Notes: generated by a model not told the origin, from the sequence alone. Shown: positions 28,349-38,471, numbered from the stretch's first letter. The stretch: 49,738 nucleotides of DNA from Sporosarcina koreensis (GCF_001531445.1 NZ_LQYA01000031.1:1-49738), one strand, 5' to 3'. Made by a program: numbers and translations.

Positions 28349-29017
28349 TTATCGCTTATCCAATTTTTTGACGGCAAAATCTCCAATGATTTGGATAATA
28401 AATACGATGACCAAGATGATGACCGTTGCGACAATCATTACATCGGTGCGGCTCCGCTGGAATCCTTCGTAGTATGCGAGGTTTCCGAGCCCGCCGGCGC
28501 CAATGACACCTGCCATCGCCGTATAGCCGACAAGAGCAATTGAAGTTACCGTGATTCCTGAAATGAGGGCCGGCATCGATTCAGGCAGCAATACTTTAAA
28601 GATGATCGTGCTTGTTTTCGCACCCATCGATCTTGCTGCTTCTATAACGCCTCTGTCTATTTCACGCAAGCCAATCATGACCATTCGCGCATAAAACGGG
28701 GCAGCCCCGATGACAAGCGCTGGGATTGCCGCTTCAGGACCACGGATCGTCCCAACGAGAAGGGTTGTGAACGGGATCAGTAAAATAATTAATATGATGA
28801 AAGGGATCGACCGGAATATATTGACGAACGCTCCGGTAACGCCATACACCAATTTATTTTTCCAAAGCTGTCCTGGGCTCGATAAAAAAAGGAGGACACC
28901 GAGAACTAGCCCGAAAATGAATGTATATAAAGTTGAAAGCCCCGTCATATATAATGTTTCAACAGTCGCTTCCCACATTTTCTCCCAATTGACATTTGGA
29001 AATAGATTTTCAATCAT
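28349..29017 (-). CDS. metI: Methionine ABC transporter permease MetP/MetI
   Basis: The 222-residue permease has five or six helices and the EAA loop [23 protein letters not shown]. The [13 protein letters not shown] segment near the C-terminus is characteristic of MetI-type permeases. It overlaps the metN stop by eight bases, with GAGGTGAT upstream of ATG 29017. It is called MetP in Bacillus; I use metI to avoid confusion with the NSS carrier above. Confidence 0.94.
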   Translation of the reverse strand: MIENLFPNVNWEKMWEATVETLYMTGLSTLYTFIFGLVLGVLLFLSSPGQLWKNKLVYGVTGAFVNIFRSIPFIILIILLIPFTTLLVGTIRGPEAAIPALVIGAAPFYARMVMIGLREIDRGVIEAARSMGAKTSTIIFKVLLPESMPALISGITVTSIALVGYTAMAGVIGAGGLGNLAYYEGFQRSRTDVMIVATVIILVIVFIIQIIGDFAVKKLDKR

Positions 29018-30023
29018 TGCCGATCACCTCTGTCTGCACATCTAGTTCATGGAGATAGGCAATTGCCGTATCAATATCATTTTTATTGCCAACAAGCTGT
29101 AAAATGAGCGAGCCATAAGCGCCACCTTTTGTATGGGAGATATTCCCTTGGACGATATTAACGTCAATATCGAACTTCCGGATCAAGCTAGCCAACACGG
29201 GATGTTCTGTCTTCTCTCCGACGAATGCAAGTTTTACAAGCGTGCCTCCTGGTATATGCGCGAGAACTTGTTCAGTTCCTGCCGGCTCCGTCACTTGCGA
29301 AACGAACCGCTTCGTAATCGGTGCTTGCGGTGACTGGAATACTTCAAGCACTGGACCGATTTCCACTACTTTACCGGCTTCCATGACCGCCACTCGATGG
29401 CAGATTTTCCGGATGACATGCATCTCATGTGTAATCAATACGATGGTCAAGCCAAGTCGTTCATTGATATTTGTCAACAGATCGAGAATCGCATCTGTCG
29501 TTTCCGGGTCTAGCGCAGAAGTCGCTTCATCGCAAAGCAGCACTTCAGGATCGTTCGCCAGCGCGCGGGCAATTCCAACACGCTGCTTTTGACCTCCGGA
29601 AAGCTCGGATGGATAGGCATTTTCCCTGCCGCTCAGTCCTACGAGCTCGATCAGCTCCGCCACTTTCCGTTCGCGCTCCGCTTTTTTCACGCCCGCAATT
29701 TCAAGTGGAAAGGCTATATTTTGCTTAACAGTCCGGGACCACAGCAAGTTGAAATGTTGGAATATCATGCTGATCTTTTGCCTTGCTTCACGCATCTCTT
29801 TGCCAGTGAATGCCGAAATTTCACGGCTCCCGATTTTGATTGTTCCCGTTGTCGGTGTCTCAAGGCCATTCAATAAGCGGATCAATGTACTTTTCCCTGC
29901 TCCGCTATAGCCGATGATGCCGAAGATTTCCCCCTCCTCGATCGTGAGGGACACGTTGTCCACCGCTTGGATTTCATTCGCCCGACCAAAACTTTTTTTG
30001 ACGTCTTTCAATTGGATCATCAT
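29010..30023 (-). CDS. metN: Methionine ABC transporter ATP-binding protein MetN
   Basis: MetN (337 residues) powers methionine uptake. It shows Walker [12 protein letters not shown]-loop FQHFNLLW, signature LSGGQKQRV, Walker [13 protein letters not shown] and ITHEMHV. The C-terminal NIL (ACT-like) domain begins around residue 260 and contains [20 protein letters not shown], which binds methionine for trans-inhibition. ATG 30023 has GAGGTGATT upstream; GTG 30029 and ATG 30020 are alternatives. Confidence 0.95.
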   Translation of the reverse strand: MMIQLKDVKKSFGRANEIQAVDNVSLTIEEGEIFGIIGYSGAGKSTLIRLLNGLETPTTGTIKIGSREISAFTGKEMREARQKISMIFQHFNLLWSRTVKQNIAFPLEIAGVKKAERERKVAELIELVGLSGRENAYPSELSGGQKQRVGIARALANDPEVLLCDEATSALDPETTDAILDLLTNINERLGLTIVLITHEMHVIRKICHRVAVMEAGKVVEIGPVLEVFQSPQAPITKRFVSQVTEPAGTEQVLAHIPGGTLVKLAFVGEKTEHPVLASLIRKFDIDVNIVQGNISHTKGGAYGSLILQLVGNKNDIDTAIAYLHELDVQTEVIGND

Positions 30024-30052
30024 AATCACCTCTACACTATCTTGTCCAAAAT

Positions 30053-30081
30053 AAAAACCTTTCTGCAGACAAGCAGAAAGG
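30053..30081 (-). terminator. Regulatory terminator of the SAM riboswitch
   Basis: CCTTTCTGC (30058-30066) pairs perfectly with GCAGAAAGG (30073-30081). Five T followed by further T-rich bases come next on the minus strand. It is the expression platform of the S-box leader. Confidence 0.92.
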
Positions 30082-30220
30082 CTAAAACGTTATATCGAAT
30101 AAACGTCAATCCGATCTCTCATCTCTCAAAGCAAACGCTTTGCGTGACTTGGCACCATTTCACTTTCGTGACGGTTGCCGGGCTTCATAGGGCACTTCCC
30201 TCCACCTCTCTTTATAAGAG
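30053..30220 (-). ncRNA. SAM-I riboswitch (S-box)
   Basis: On the minus strand the leader reads CTCTTATAAAGAGAGGTGGA, GGGAAGTGCCCTATGAAGCC, CGGCAACC, GGTGCCAA and finally GAGAGATGAGAG. These are the conserved S-box blocks in order, followed by an intrinsic terminator. SAM binding should stop transcription before metN, in keeping with methionine uptake control. Confidence 0.96.
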
Positions 30221-30250
30221 CGACATATTCAGTTAAAGTTAATAGATATA

Positions 30251-30280
30251 CTTATACCATGGGCCGCGAACTACTGTCAA
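30251..30280 (-). promoter_or_regulatory. Sigma-A promoter of the S-box metNPQ transcript
   Basis: TTGACA (30275-30280) and TATAAG (30251-30256) are 18 bases apart on the minus strand. The -35 box overlaps the stop codon of yusE (30277-30279). Confidence 0.75.
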
Positions 30281-30585
30281 CCTATTATCTCAAGAAGATG
30301 AGGAATAGAATGGAATGCGTAAATTTTATGGACCACTTCCCCATCCTTCTGAACCAATAAACAAGGGACGCTTTCAATTTCATAATCGACAGCAAGATCC
30401 TCTATATAATTCAAGTCCGCCTTTCCAATAGGCAGGTCAGGTTTCATGGCAGCAATCACGTCCATCATTTTTGAAGCCACTGCACAAGTTCCGCACATGG
30501 GCGTATATAAATAAAATACCGATTCAGGAAAATCGCCTTTACTATTTTCCCATTGTTCACGTGTCCAGCTTTCAATATTGGCCAC
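30277..30585 (-). CDS. yusE: Thioredoxin-like protein YusE
   Basis: The 102-residue protein has a thioredoxin fold with the redox motif CGTC at C31 and C34 (YTPMCGTC) and the cis-proline in SVPCLLV. It is probably a cytosolic thiol-disulfide protein; its partner is unknown. It lies 12 bases after yusF, in the conserved yusE-yusF-gcvH order. Confidence 0.85.
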   Translation of the reverse strand: MANIESWTREQWENSKGDFPESVFYLYTPMCGTCAVASKMMDVIAAMKPDLPIGKADLNYIEDLAVDYEIESVPCLLVQKDGEVVHKIYAFHSIPHLLEIIG

Positions 30586-30597
30586 TCTTCATCACCT

Positions 30598-30939
30598 TCA
30601 AAGTAAAAATTCGGGATGCACTTCAAAACTTGCGGTAAGGAGGATGGCTGCAAGCACCCTGTATGGAGTCGTTTCAACTTGGCGGTATGTCCGCTCCGTG
30701 TAAAGATGGATCGCTTCGGGGCATTCCCTTTTGAATAAAGTTCGGATTTTATCCCCGGATTCATCAGCATCCAGAAAAATGAACAGCTCGCACTCTTCAT
30801 AAGACATAAGCATTTCCTCAATCCGATAAGGGCTGATTGTCCCGTTCGTGCAAATGATTTCAACCGGCTCCGCCAGCACTTTTTGCAGCCTTTTCCGGTC
30901 TGACCCGCCTTCGACGATCAATACTTTCCGACTTTCCAC
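30598..30939 (-). CDS. yusF: Toprim-domain protein YusF
   Basis: The protein of about 113 residues is a stand-alone Toprim domain. The N-terminal VLIVEGGSDRKRLQ supplies the conserved glutamate, and FIFLDADESGDKIR supplies the DxD. Stand-alone Toprim proteins of this kind resemble the RNase M5/OLD-type nuclease core; the function of YusF is unknown. GTG 30939 has AAAGGAGG about 11 bases upstream. TTG 30963 would have none. Confidence 0.82.
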   Translation of the reverse strand: MESRKVLIVEGGSDRKRLQKVLAEPVEIICTNGTISPYRIEEMLMSYEECELFIFLDADESGDKIRTLFKRECPEAIHLYTERTYRQVETTPYRVLAAILLTASFEVHPEFLL

Positions 30940-31008
30940 TTGCCGGCCATCCTCCTTTGACAAAAGCGTAGAGCTTCTGACGCCAGAAATCTAGACGTGC
31001 GAACGATG

Positions 31009-31043
31009 AAAAAAAGCGCCGGAGTCATAGATCCAGGCGCCTC
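31009..31043 (-). terminator. Terminator after gcvH
   Basis: GCGCCGG (31016-31022) pairs with CCAGGCGC (31033-31040) with one bulge. Seven T follow on the minus strand after the gcvH stop at 31052. Confidence 0.85.
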
Positions 31044-31051
31044 TTTACCAA

Positions 31052-31435
31052 TTACTCGCCGACAGTCATTTTGTCGTAGTCTTCAGCTGACATAAGTGCA
31101 TCGAGTTCCGCATCATCTGATGCTTCCACAACGATCATCCAAGCGCCTTCATATGGAGATTCGTTCACCAATTCAGGGCTATCTTCCAATTCTTCGTTCA
31201 CTTCAACGACTTTACCACTGATCGGAGCATAAAGTTCAGATACAGTTTTCACTGACTCAACGCTACCGAATGGCTCGTCTGCCTTCACTTCGTCTCCAAC
31301 TTGCGGCAATTCTACGAAAACGATATCGCCAAGCTCAGATTGCGCAAAATGTGTAATACCGATACGATACTTTCCACTTTCGTCCTTTACCCACTCATGT
31401 TCTTCTGAATAACGAAATTCTTTAGGTGTGTTCAT
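31052..31435 (-). CDS. gcvH: Glycine cleavage system H protein
   Basis: GcvH (127 residues) carries the lipoyl arm of the glycine cleavage system. In Bacillus it is also the entry point for lipoate transfer, linking it to lipA at 1 kb. The lipoylated lysine is K63 in [11 protein letters not shown]. The conserved EHEWV and [19 protein letters not shown] are present. ATG 31435 has GGAGGGG upstream. No other gcv gene is nearby. Confidence 0.96.
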   Translation of the reverse strand: MNTPKEFRYSEEHEWVKDESGKYRIGITHFAQSELGDIVFVELPQVGDEVKADEPFGSVESVKTVSELYAPISGKVVEVNEELEDSPELVNESPYEGAWMIVVEASDDAELDALMSAEDYDKMTVGE

Positions 31436-31464
31436 CCCGTACCCCTCCATAAGTCTACAATTAT

Positions 31465-31615
31465 TGATTTCCATTCAATTTTGACATATTCACATGCTAA
31501 AGACAAGAAAGTATATTAGCCTCTTCAAACTGGTCTACCTTAAAGCCGACAGTCACTTTCGAACCATCTGTCACAATCGGTCATTTCAGGAGCATACCAT
31601 CCGTAGCCAATAGCT
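31465..31615 (-). pseudogene. Decayed duplicate of the yusI 3' end (left direct repeat)
   Basis: About 150 bases match 38982-39141, including the yusI 3' end and the spacer after it. The minus-strand remnant reads LLATDGMLLK, a stop, then PIVTDGSKVTVGFKVDQFEE. The arginine codon of KRPIVT has become TGA, and nine bases are missing at the C-terminus. With the intact right copy it brackets the app operon as a direct repeat. Confidence 0.9.
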
Positions 31616-31897
31616 ATAGTATTATTCTTATAATATCATATATAACTTCTTCCTTATATAGATAATTTTCCATGAAGCCAGCTATCTCATTACTTGTAGA
31701 TAAAGCAAAAGTGATTGTCTAGAAAGTCGCATACTAAAACAGGCGAAGCAGAAATATCGATTTTCCCTTCACCCGTTTTAGTATAGTATTAATTAAAAAA
31801 GCTACAGAAAATATCGTCACGAAGTTTGATCAGGATAAGGCAATCAACGATTACCGGGACCTATGCAACGATTGTACAACCCCTTTCCAGTAGATTT
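31616..31897. other. Gene-free AT-rich spacer with an 18-bp inverted repeat
   Basis: No gene is recognised. ATACTAAAACAGGCGAAG (31731-31748) pairs with CTTCACCCGTTTTAGTAT (31767-31784) apart from two mismatches, but no T-run follows. An open plus-strand stretch at about 31800-31890 (ENIVTKFDQDKAINDYRDLC) may be a coding remnant that I cannot assign. Confidence 0.4.
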
Positions 31898-32141
31898 CTA
31901 TATAAGTTGAAATAATTAACTTCTTCTAACCGTTGATTTCCGTTCCGAGCGGACGCTTTCCGCAGGCACGGCTTCAGCCTCCTCGGATGTGCTCCCAACG
32001 CTGCGCTTTTGGTCGCAAAAGCCGTTCTTCGTGACGGCTTTTCCTGCGGGGTCTTCAGCTCGCGCTGTTCCCGCTGGAGTCGCCGCTCTGCACTCCAATC
32101 AACTAAGTTAATAGGTAAAATAATAAGTTCAACTTATATAG
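31898..32141. repeat. GC-rich intergenic element with 14-bp terminal inverted repeats
   Basis: CTATATAAGTTGAA (31898-31911) and TTCAACTTATATAG (32128-32141) are perfect inverted repeats. They enclose a conspicuously GC-rich core of about 175 bases with internal pairings such as AAAAGCCGT/ACGGCTTTT. The core's first 50 bases recur at 41484-41532. The AT-rich ends and GC-rich core are sharply different in composition. It looks like a MITE-like or structured repeat, with no coding capacity. Confidence 0.7.
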
Positions 32142-32193
32142 TTGAATAGATGCCTACCGATAGGGAACCATTTGTTTTTATTTGATATACATT

Positions 32194-33111
32194 TTATCGT
32201 CTATCACTCTTTGGATCAAACGCGTCTCTTAGTCCGTCCCCAATGAAGTTGATACTGAGTACCGTTAGGAGAATTGCGAGACCTGGTGGAATCCATGCTT
32301 CAGGATGATACCGTAGTATACGTAACCCTTGTGCCTCTGAAATCATATTTCCCCATGTTGGCGTCGGTTGGGGAATGCCCATGCCGATGAAGCTAAGTCC
32401 GGATTCGACGATAATCATTGCAGCCATTAATAATGTCGCGTTTACAATGATCGGCCCAATTGCATTCGGTAAAAAGTGTCTAAAGATGATTCTGAAGTCG
32501 CTTGCACCAATTGCCCTTGCACCAAGGACAAATTCCTGTTCACGTAAGGAAAGGAAAGTACCACGAATAATTCTCGATAATGTCGGCCAGCTTGTAACTG
32601 CAATAATGACTACGAACAGCCCGATCGTAACTTTTTTCAAAAGTGCAATGATTGTCAGCGCCAAGACGAGAAACGGTAAAGCTAGAAACAAATCCGTGAT
32701 TCGCATAATGATGCTGTCGATTTTGCCGCCGTAGTAGCCACTAAGTGTCCCAAAAATCATGCCTAACAAGACGGTGAAAACCATTGTGCTAATACCGATG
32801 GTCAATGAAACTCTTGCACCGTATAGCAATCTAGAGAAATTATCGCGACCCGAGCTATCCGTTCCTAGAATGTGTTCTTTGCTTGGTTTTTGCTCAACCT
32901 TTAAAAGATTATGCTCTTTCGGATCATGGTCCGTCAAGAGAGGCGCGAAAACCGCTGACCCAATGATAATGATGAGAACAATCATGCCTGCGATGGCGAG
33001 CTTGTTTTTCAGGAAACGCCGAAGAGACAACTGCAAAGGACTTCGATGTTTCCTTGTTGTTTCAATCTCGAGTTCATCATGTTGATTTTCTTTTTCATTA
33101 ACAGTATGCAT
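32194..33111 (-). CDS. appC: Oligopeptide ABC transporter permease, AppC type
   Basis: The 305-residue permease has an OppC N-terminal domain (GTDSSGRDNFSRLLYGARVS) and the EAA loop LGARAIGASDFRIIFRHFLPN. It ends INFIGDGLRDAFDPKSDRR. ATG 33111 has GAGGTGGTGAG upstream. It is the last gene of a D-F-A-B-C operon, the order of the Bacillus subtilis app operon. Confidence 0.9.
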   Translation of the reverse strand: MHTVNEKENQHDELEIETTRKHRSPLQLSLRRFLKNKLAIAGMIVLIIIIGSAVFAPLLTDHDPKEHNLLKVEQKPSKEHILGTDSSGRDNFSRLLYGARVSLTIGISTMVFTVLLGMIFGTLSGYYGGKIDSIIMRITDLFLALPFLVLALTIIALLKKVTIGLFVVIIAVTSWPTLSRIIRGTFLSLREQEFVLGARAIGASDFRIIFRHFLPNAIGPIIVNATLLMAAMIIVESGLSFIGMGIPQPTPTWGNMISEAQGLRILRYHPEAWIPPGLAILLTVLSINFIGDGLRDAFDPKSDRR

Positions 33112-33125
33112 ATATTCTCACCACC

Positions 33126-34091
33126 TCAGTCATAGCGAATCCTCGGATCTACGACGCTATATAATATATCTGCCAACAAATTCCCTACAAGAATTGCAAC
33201 TCCCAATAAAAGAGTAATCGCCATAACAACTGGATAATCTCGGTTAATAACGGAACCGATGAAAAGTGTGCCGATACCAGGGAAGTTGAAAACCTGTTCG
33301 GTAATAATTGCTCCGCCAAGTAAAGGGCCAAGTTCCATGCCGAGTAATGTGATAACCGGAATTAGCGCGTTGCGAAGTGTATGTTTGTAAAGAACGTTAT
33401 TGTTCGACATCCCTTTTGCTTTGGCAGTTCTAATATAATCACTGCCAAGAACATCCATTACTTCAGATCGCATGTAACGCATATAACTAGCTGTACTTGC
33501 CAACCCAAGCGTCAACCCTGGTAAAATCATGTGATGTATTCTATCTTTGAACTCTGCAAAGCCTGTTAGTTTATTGGAAGAAAGAGTCCCTTGTGCAGGA
33601 AACCATCCTAGTTTGATGGAGAATAAGTAAATGACAACCAGACCAAAGAAAAAGTTTGGAACGGCTAGTCCGAAAAAGCCGAATGTCGTTGATCCGTAAT
33701 CCAACAGTGAGTATGGACGGCGTGCGGAATATATCCCGATAGGAATCGCGACTAGTAAAGTAATAAAGAGTGCGAATAATCCTAAATATACAGTGTTTAG
33801 GAAGCGCTCTTTAATTAGACTCTCAACGGATCTTCCTTTATAAGTAATCGACTCACCGAAACTGCCTTGTACAATTTTTTCTGCCCAGCGCAAGTATTGG
33901 ACTGGAATTGGTTTGTCCAAACCAAGCTCTGCTCGTTGTTTTTCATATATCTCCATACCGACTTCCGGATCAAGAATCTTGCCTGAAAATGGATCACCAG
34001 GAGCTGCCTTTGCTAAGCCGAAAACGATGATTGATAATGCAAGTAACATTGGGATGAATTGTAAGACTCGTCTTATTATATATTGGTACAT
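33126..34091 (-). CDS. appB: Oligopeptide ABC transporter permease, AppB type
   Basis: The 321-residue permease has the OppB N-terminus (SIIVFGLAKAAPGDPF), the EAA loop IRTAKAKGMSNNNVLYKHTLRNA and the C-terminus DILYSVVDPRIRYD. The extracytoplasmic region after helix 1 (LDPEVGMEIYEKQRAELG) is normal for the family. ATG 34091 has AGGGGGAA upstream. It starts 68 bases after the appA stop. Confidence 0.9.
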   Translation of the reverse strand: MYQYIIRRVLQFIPMLLALSIIVFGLAKAAPGDPFSGKILDPEVGMEIYEKQRAELGLDKPIPVQYLRWAEKIVQGSFGESITYKGRSVESLIKERFLNTVYLGLFALFITLLVAIPIGIYSARRPYSLLDYGSTTFGFFGLAVPNFFFGLVVIYLFSIKLGWFPAQGTLSSNKLTGFAEFKDRIHHMILPGLTLGLASTASYMRYMRSEVMDVLGSDYIRTAKAKGMSNNNVLYKHTLRNALIPVITLLGMELGPLLGGAIITEQVFNFPGIGTLFIGSVINRDYPVVMAITLLLGVAILVGNLLADILYSVVDPRIRYD

Positions 34092-34159
34092 TCGTTTTCC
34101 CCCTACCTAGGAAGGAGGAGAGTATACGATTGACGTATACTCTCCATATTTCCTTCATG

Positions 34160-35995
34160 TTATTCCGCGTCCTCGACCCACCATTCATGTGCATCTTGGT
34201 ACATGGAATGTGGAAGAATCTTGATGCCTTGAATACGATCATTGTATGCCCAAAGACTATTTTGCGCGTAAAGGAGCAATGCTGGCAATTCTTCAGAGAA
34301 ATGTTTTTGCCACTCAGCATATACCTCAGAACGGTAATCTTGATCAAAAGCGTCAGGAGCTTTTACAGCTTTTTGCATTAACTCCTCAGATGTAGGACTG
34401 TTCCAACGGGAGAAGTTGTAACCCGCTTTAGTCGCCCATAAACCAGCTGGATCTGGATCTGTACTACTTAAGCTCCAACCAATGAGGTAAAGATCCCAAT
34501 CCGTATTGTCATCTGTCAAACCAGGTACATAAACTGACATTTCAGCAGGTTGGCGTAGGTTGACCTTAATACCCACATTTTCTAAGTCCGACTGAAGGAT
34601 AGGAGCAGAACGTTCACGTAGTTCGTTTCCAGTAGGATAATCAAAATTCAATATCCATTCCTTGCCATCCGGGTCTTCTCGGAAGCCGTCGCCTGTAACA
34701 TCAACATAGCCGAGGTCATCTAAAATTTCGCCAGCTTTTTCCGGGTCATATTCATATGCGGTAACCGCAGATTCGTCATATGCCCACATTTGTTGTGCGA
34801 TTGGTGAATTGATCGGCTGTCCACGACCATGTAATAGACCTTCTCCGTGCCCAGTACCAACAAGACCTTGACGGTTAACAGCGTGAGCAATTGCTTGACG
34901 CACTTTAGGGTTAGACAATTTTTTGTTCGGGACCCAATTATCAGGATTCAAGGCACCCGACTCTACATCGGCTGTCGTTCTATGGTTCATCTTAAAGCCC
35001 ATTAGTTGATAACCAAAATCAGCTTGCTCAATAATTTCAATGTTTCCAAAGTCAGCTACAATGTCATAATCAGCTGGAGCAATCCCACCAGGACTTGCTA
35101 CAAAGTCAATTTCACCTTTTTCAAGCAGTCCGATCATGACAGATTGTGCAACTACTTTCCAAACTATGCTGTCTAGGTGTGGAGCACCTTGCCAATAATC
35201 TTCATTGCGCTCAAGAATATATTGTTCGCGTTCAATCATATCAGCGAATTTGAAAGGTCCTGTACCAATTACTTTGCCAGGATCTTTTGATTCAGCAGCT
35301 TCAGGAATATCCTTAACAGAAATAGAACTGAAAATATGTTCAGGGATAATTGGGAAGCTCGCATAGTAAAGTGGTGATACGTTCGGTTCAGCGAACTTGA
35401 ATGTCACCTTATAGTCCCCATCAGCTACTACTCCTTCAAATACGTCTGTTTCTCCAGATTGGTAAGCCTCGTATCCAAGTAATGGAGCTACGTAGTTTAC
35501 TCGTACACCACCAGCGTTTTCATATTCAGGATCAGACATTGCTTGATAAGTGTAGACAACATCATCAGCTGTGAATTCCTCTCCATCATGCCATTTCACG
35601 CCTTCTTTCAAGAAAAACGTGATTTCAGTTTGATCATCGTTTACTTCCCATTTTTCGGCGAGGTTTGAAATAAATTCAAGTTTATCATTTTGTGTTACTA
35701 AACCTTCATGTGTAAAGTCTAAAATGTTTGCTTCATAAGCTTCTTCATAAAAGATTGGATTGAACATCCCTGCTGGTGCAGAATACATAGCACCTACAAT
35801 TGTCCCTCCGTCTTTTGGACCACCGTCATCTGTTGCATCTTCTTCACCGTCATCCGTTTCCGACACATCAGGAGTTTTAGAACCGTTTGGATCGCTTAGT
35901 TCTTTATCACCGTCTTTGTTACATGCAGCCAAAATCATTCCTAGCGTCAACAATAAAATCAGAAGAGCAAATCTGTGTTTAAAATGTTTTAACAA
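34160..35995 (-). CDS. appA: Oligopeptide-binding lipoprotein, AppA type
   Basis: This 611-residue family-5 solute-binding protein has a lipoprotein signal with lipobox LAAC and C25. A long acidic linker follows (about residues 32-60, rich in D, E, G and P) before the binding domain. Family elements include VIGTGPFKFADMIEREQYIL and VRQAIAHAVNRQGL. It is longer than typical OppA proteins, partly because of the linker. The start is TTG 35995 with GGGGG eight bases upstream. It should capture oligopeptides for AppB/AppC. Confidence 0.9.
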   Translation of the reverse strand: MLKHFKHRFALLILLLTLGMILAACNKDGDKELSDPNGSKTPDVSETDDGEEDATDDGGPKDGGTIVGAMYSAPAGMFNPIFYEEAYEANILDFTHEGLVTQNDKLEFISNLAEKWEVNDDQTEITFFLKEGVKWHDGEEFTADDVVYTYQAMSDPEYENAGGVRVNYVAPLLGYEAYQSGETDVFEGVVADGDYKVTFKFAEPNVSPLYYASFPIIPEHIFSSISVKDIPEAAESKDPGKVIGTGPFKFADMIEREQYILERNEDYWQGAPHLDSIVWKVVAQSVMIGLLEKGEIDFVASPGGIAPADYDIVADFGNIEIIEQADFGYQLMGFKMNHRTTADVESGALNPDNWVPNKKLSNPKVRQAIAHAVNRQGLVGTGHGEGLLHGRGQPINSPIAQQMWAYDESAVTAYEYDPEKAGEILDDLGYVDVTGDGFREDPDGKEWILNFDYPTGNELRERSAPILQSDLENVGIKVNLRQPAEMSVYVPGLTDDNTDWDLYLIGWSLSSTDPDPAGLWATKAGYNFSRWNSPTSEELMQKAVKAPDAFDQDYRSEVYAEWQKHFSEELPALLLYAQNSLWAYNDRIQGIKILPHSMYQDAHEWWVEDAE

Positions 35996-36135
35996 AATAG
36001 CGTCCCCCTTTATTTACTTTAGTCGTAGAACAAAATGAAGCCTTGCTACAATGAGTCACGAATCACCCCCTAAAAGTAACTGCCTGAATTAGTAAAATGA
36101 AACTCAAATGAGTTGTCATAGATGCTTAAGTATAC

Positions 36136-37170
36136 TTAACCTTCACTATATAAATGACAGGCGACGAAATGGTCCTTCTCAATCTCTAAAAGTTCAGGTC
36201 TGTCAACAGCACACCGATCGTGTGCCTTAGGGCATCGGGTTCTAAACGTGCAACCTGAAGGCGGGTTAGCCGGGCTAGGTAAGTCTCCTTCAAGTTTGAT
36301 TTTTTCTTTCTTTGCATTTCCTACATTCAAGTCAATGGTTGGAATAGAAGAAAGTAATGCTTGTGTATACGGGTGTAAAGCCTTCTCGTATAATTGTTTT
36401 TTTGGTGCAATTTCTGCAAACCTTCCTAAATACATGACAGCTACACGATCACTGATGTGCTTTACGACACTCAAATCATGGGCGATGAATAAGTAAGTAA
36501 GTCCTAAATCGCCTTGTAGGTCTTTCATTAAATTAAGAACTTGGGCTTGAATTGACACATCCAAGGCGGATACTGGTTCATCACAAATAACAAACTTAGG
36601 ATTAAGAACAAGTGCACGTGCGATACTGATTCGTTGTCTCTGACCTCCTGAGAATTCATGGGGATATTTTTGTAAATCGTCTTTACGTAATCCGACTTTC
36701 TCAAGAACCTCTAACACCTTTTCTTTACGTGCAGCTTTTGCCAACTTCCCTTGGACAAGCAAAGGTTCTTCAATAAGCTGTTCTATACTCATCTTGGAAT
36801 TCAAGGATGCAAACGGATCTTGGAAGACCATTTGCATGTCCTCACGAATAGGTCTAATTTGTCGTTGTCTTAAATTGGTTATATCAGTCTGATTAAAGAT
36901 AATCTGACCAGCTGTCGAATCTAACAATCTGATAAGAACCCGTCCGAGTGTCGACTTTCCAGAGCCGGATTCACCGACGATACCTAATGTCTCACCTTTG
37001 CGAATAGTGAAAGAAACATCGTCAACTGCTTTTAATTGCCCGACCGTTTTCTGTAAAATGCCACCTTTAATAGAAAAATACTTTTTTACATTGCGCACTT
37101 CGACGAGAACATCCTCATCGATCGACCGTTTTTCATCAAGAGCCTCTTGCTGTTTTGTCAACATTGTCAT
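36136..37170 (-). CDS. appF: Oligopeptide ABC transporter ATP-binding protein, AppF type
   Basis: The 344-residue ATPase shows Walker [22 protein letters not shown], signature FSGGQRQRI, Walker [13 protein letters not shown] and IAHDLSV. The C-terminal [14 protein letters not shown] motif is present. The signature begins with F instead of the usual L. ATG 37170 overlaps the appD stop by four bases (ATGA), with AAGGAGG upstream. Confidence 0.92.
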   Translation of the reverse strand: MTMLTKQQEALDEKRSIDEDVLVEVRNVKKYFSIKGGILQKTVGQLKAVDDVSFTIRKGETLGIVGESGSGKSTLGRVLIRLLDSTAGQIIFNQTDITNLRQRQIRPIREDMQMVFQDPFASLNSKMSIEQLIEEPLLVQGKLAKAARKEKVLEVLEKVGLRKDDLQKYPHEFSGGQRQRISIARALVLNPKFVICDEPVSALDVSIQAQVLNLMKDLQGDLGLTYLFIAHDLSVVKHISDRVAVMYLGRFAEIAPKKQLYEKALHPYTQALLSSIPTIDLNVGNAKKEKIKLEGDLPSPANPPSGCTFRTRCPKAHDRCAVDRPELLEIEKDHFVACHLYSEG

Positions 37171-38156
37171 TGACTCTCGCCTCCTTCTTCATAAAGATGA
37201 CAACGGACAAAATGATCTGTGTCATTTTGAAGTAACTCCGGATTCGTCTGTTTGCATTTTTCCATTACAAATGGACAGCGGGTCGAAAACCTACAGCCTA
37301 CCGGGAAGTTATAAGCGGCAGGGACTGTACCTTGGATAGTTCCTAATCGTTCTACATCTTCATCCATTTTAGGCAAGCTGCTCAACAAACCTTTTGTATA
37401 GGGGTGCTTCGTGAGAGATAAGAGCTGCTTTGTAGGGGCTTGTTCAACGATTTGCCCTCCATACATGACAATAACTTTGTCGGTATACTCATAGACAACA
37501 CCCAAATCATGAGTAATGAGAAGAAGTGCCATGTTATAACGCTGTTGCATCTCAAGGAGCAAGTCTAATATTTGCGCTTGTATGGTCACATCCAGCGCCG
37601 TAGTCGGTTCATCGGCGATAATGAGTTCGGGCTCACATGAGATTGCCATCGCAATCATCACGCGTTGTCTCATTCCGCCCGAAAGTTGATGAGGATATTC
37701 TTTGATGATTTGTTCGGGGCGGGGGATACCGACAATTCTAAGTAATTCGATTGCCTTCAGTTGTGCAATTTGCTTAGATACCTTTTTATGTTTACGTATC
37801 ATTTCGGTAATCTGATTGCCAATCGTGAATACGGGATTTAAAGCAGTCATGGGCTCTTGAAAGATCATTCCAATATGGTTACCACGGATAGCCGTCATCT
37901 GCTTAGGTTTTAAATTAAGCAGATTTTTATCTTTTACGTGAATACTGCCTTCCACAATTCGACCAGGCTTGTTAATCAATTGCATAATGGAAAGCGCAGT
38001 AATACTTTTTCCACTTCCTGATTCGCCAACAATCGCCACAGTTTCCCCTGGGTAAACAGAAAAACTGACGTCGTCCACAGCTTTTGCAACTAACTCCTGT
38101 TCCAAATAGAAATACGTTTTCAACTTCTGAACATCCAATACTGGCTGACTACTCAT
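37167..38156 (-). CDS. appD: Oligopeptide ABC transporter ATP-binding protein, AppD type
   Basis: The 329-residue ATPase has Walker [21 protein letters not shown], signature LSGGMRQRV, Walker [13 protein letters not shown] and ITHDLGV. The [14 protein letters not shown] cysteine motif is at the C-terminus. ATG 38156 ([12 protein letters not shown]) has TGGAGTG upstream. It is the first gene of the app operon, transcribed from the promoter at 38265-38293. Confidence 0.92.
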   Translation of the reverse strand: MSSQPVLDVQKLKTYFYLEQELVAKAVDDVSFSVYPGETVAIVGESGSGKSITALSIMQLINKPGRIVEGSIHVKDKNLLNLKPKQMTAIRGNHIGMIFQEPMTALNPVFTIGNQITEMIRKHKKVSKQIAQLKAIELLRIVGIPRPEQIIKEYPHQLSGGMRQRVMIAMAISCEPELIIADEPTTALDVTIQAQILDLLLEMQQRYNMALLLITHDLGVVYEYTDKVIVMYGGQIVEQAPTKQLLSLTKHPYTKGLLSSLPKMDEDVERLGTIQGTVPAAYNFPVGCRFSTRCPFVMEKCKQTNPELLQNDTDHFVRCHLYEEGGESQ

Positions 38157-38264
38157 ATAGACACTCCATTCCATTCCTTTTGGTAAGATTCGCAAGTCTT
38201 TGAGAATAGTGATTGTCTACAATTTTGCAGACTATAAATTAAATAAATCAGATAATTATATATA

Positions 38265-38293
38265 ATCCTAATGATAAGTTACTGAATTGTCAA
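38265..38293 (-). promoter_or_regulatory. Sigma-A promoter of the app operon
   Basis: TTGACA (38288-38293) and TAGGAT (38265-38270) are 17 bases apart on the minus strand. The remaining AT-rich sequence between 38157 and 38471 shows no gene. Confidence 0.65.
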
Positions 38294-38471
38294 TCGATTA
38301 TTTAGTAATATATTGTAAGCTATAGTAGATTAATGTCGAAATATGTATTTTCAGGAATACTATTCGGGTCAGTAAATTTACGGATGACGAAATACTAATT
38401 GAACTAATTGGATAAATAGACAGGATTATTTATCTATGGAATCGCGTCGAATGCTAGTTCCCGCCCGATAG

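Noticed and set aside
34160..34347. Minus-strand alternative frame over the appA end
   Set aside because: It overlaps appA in another frame and has low-complexity, unrecognisable sequence.
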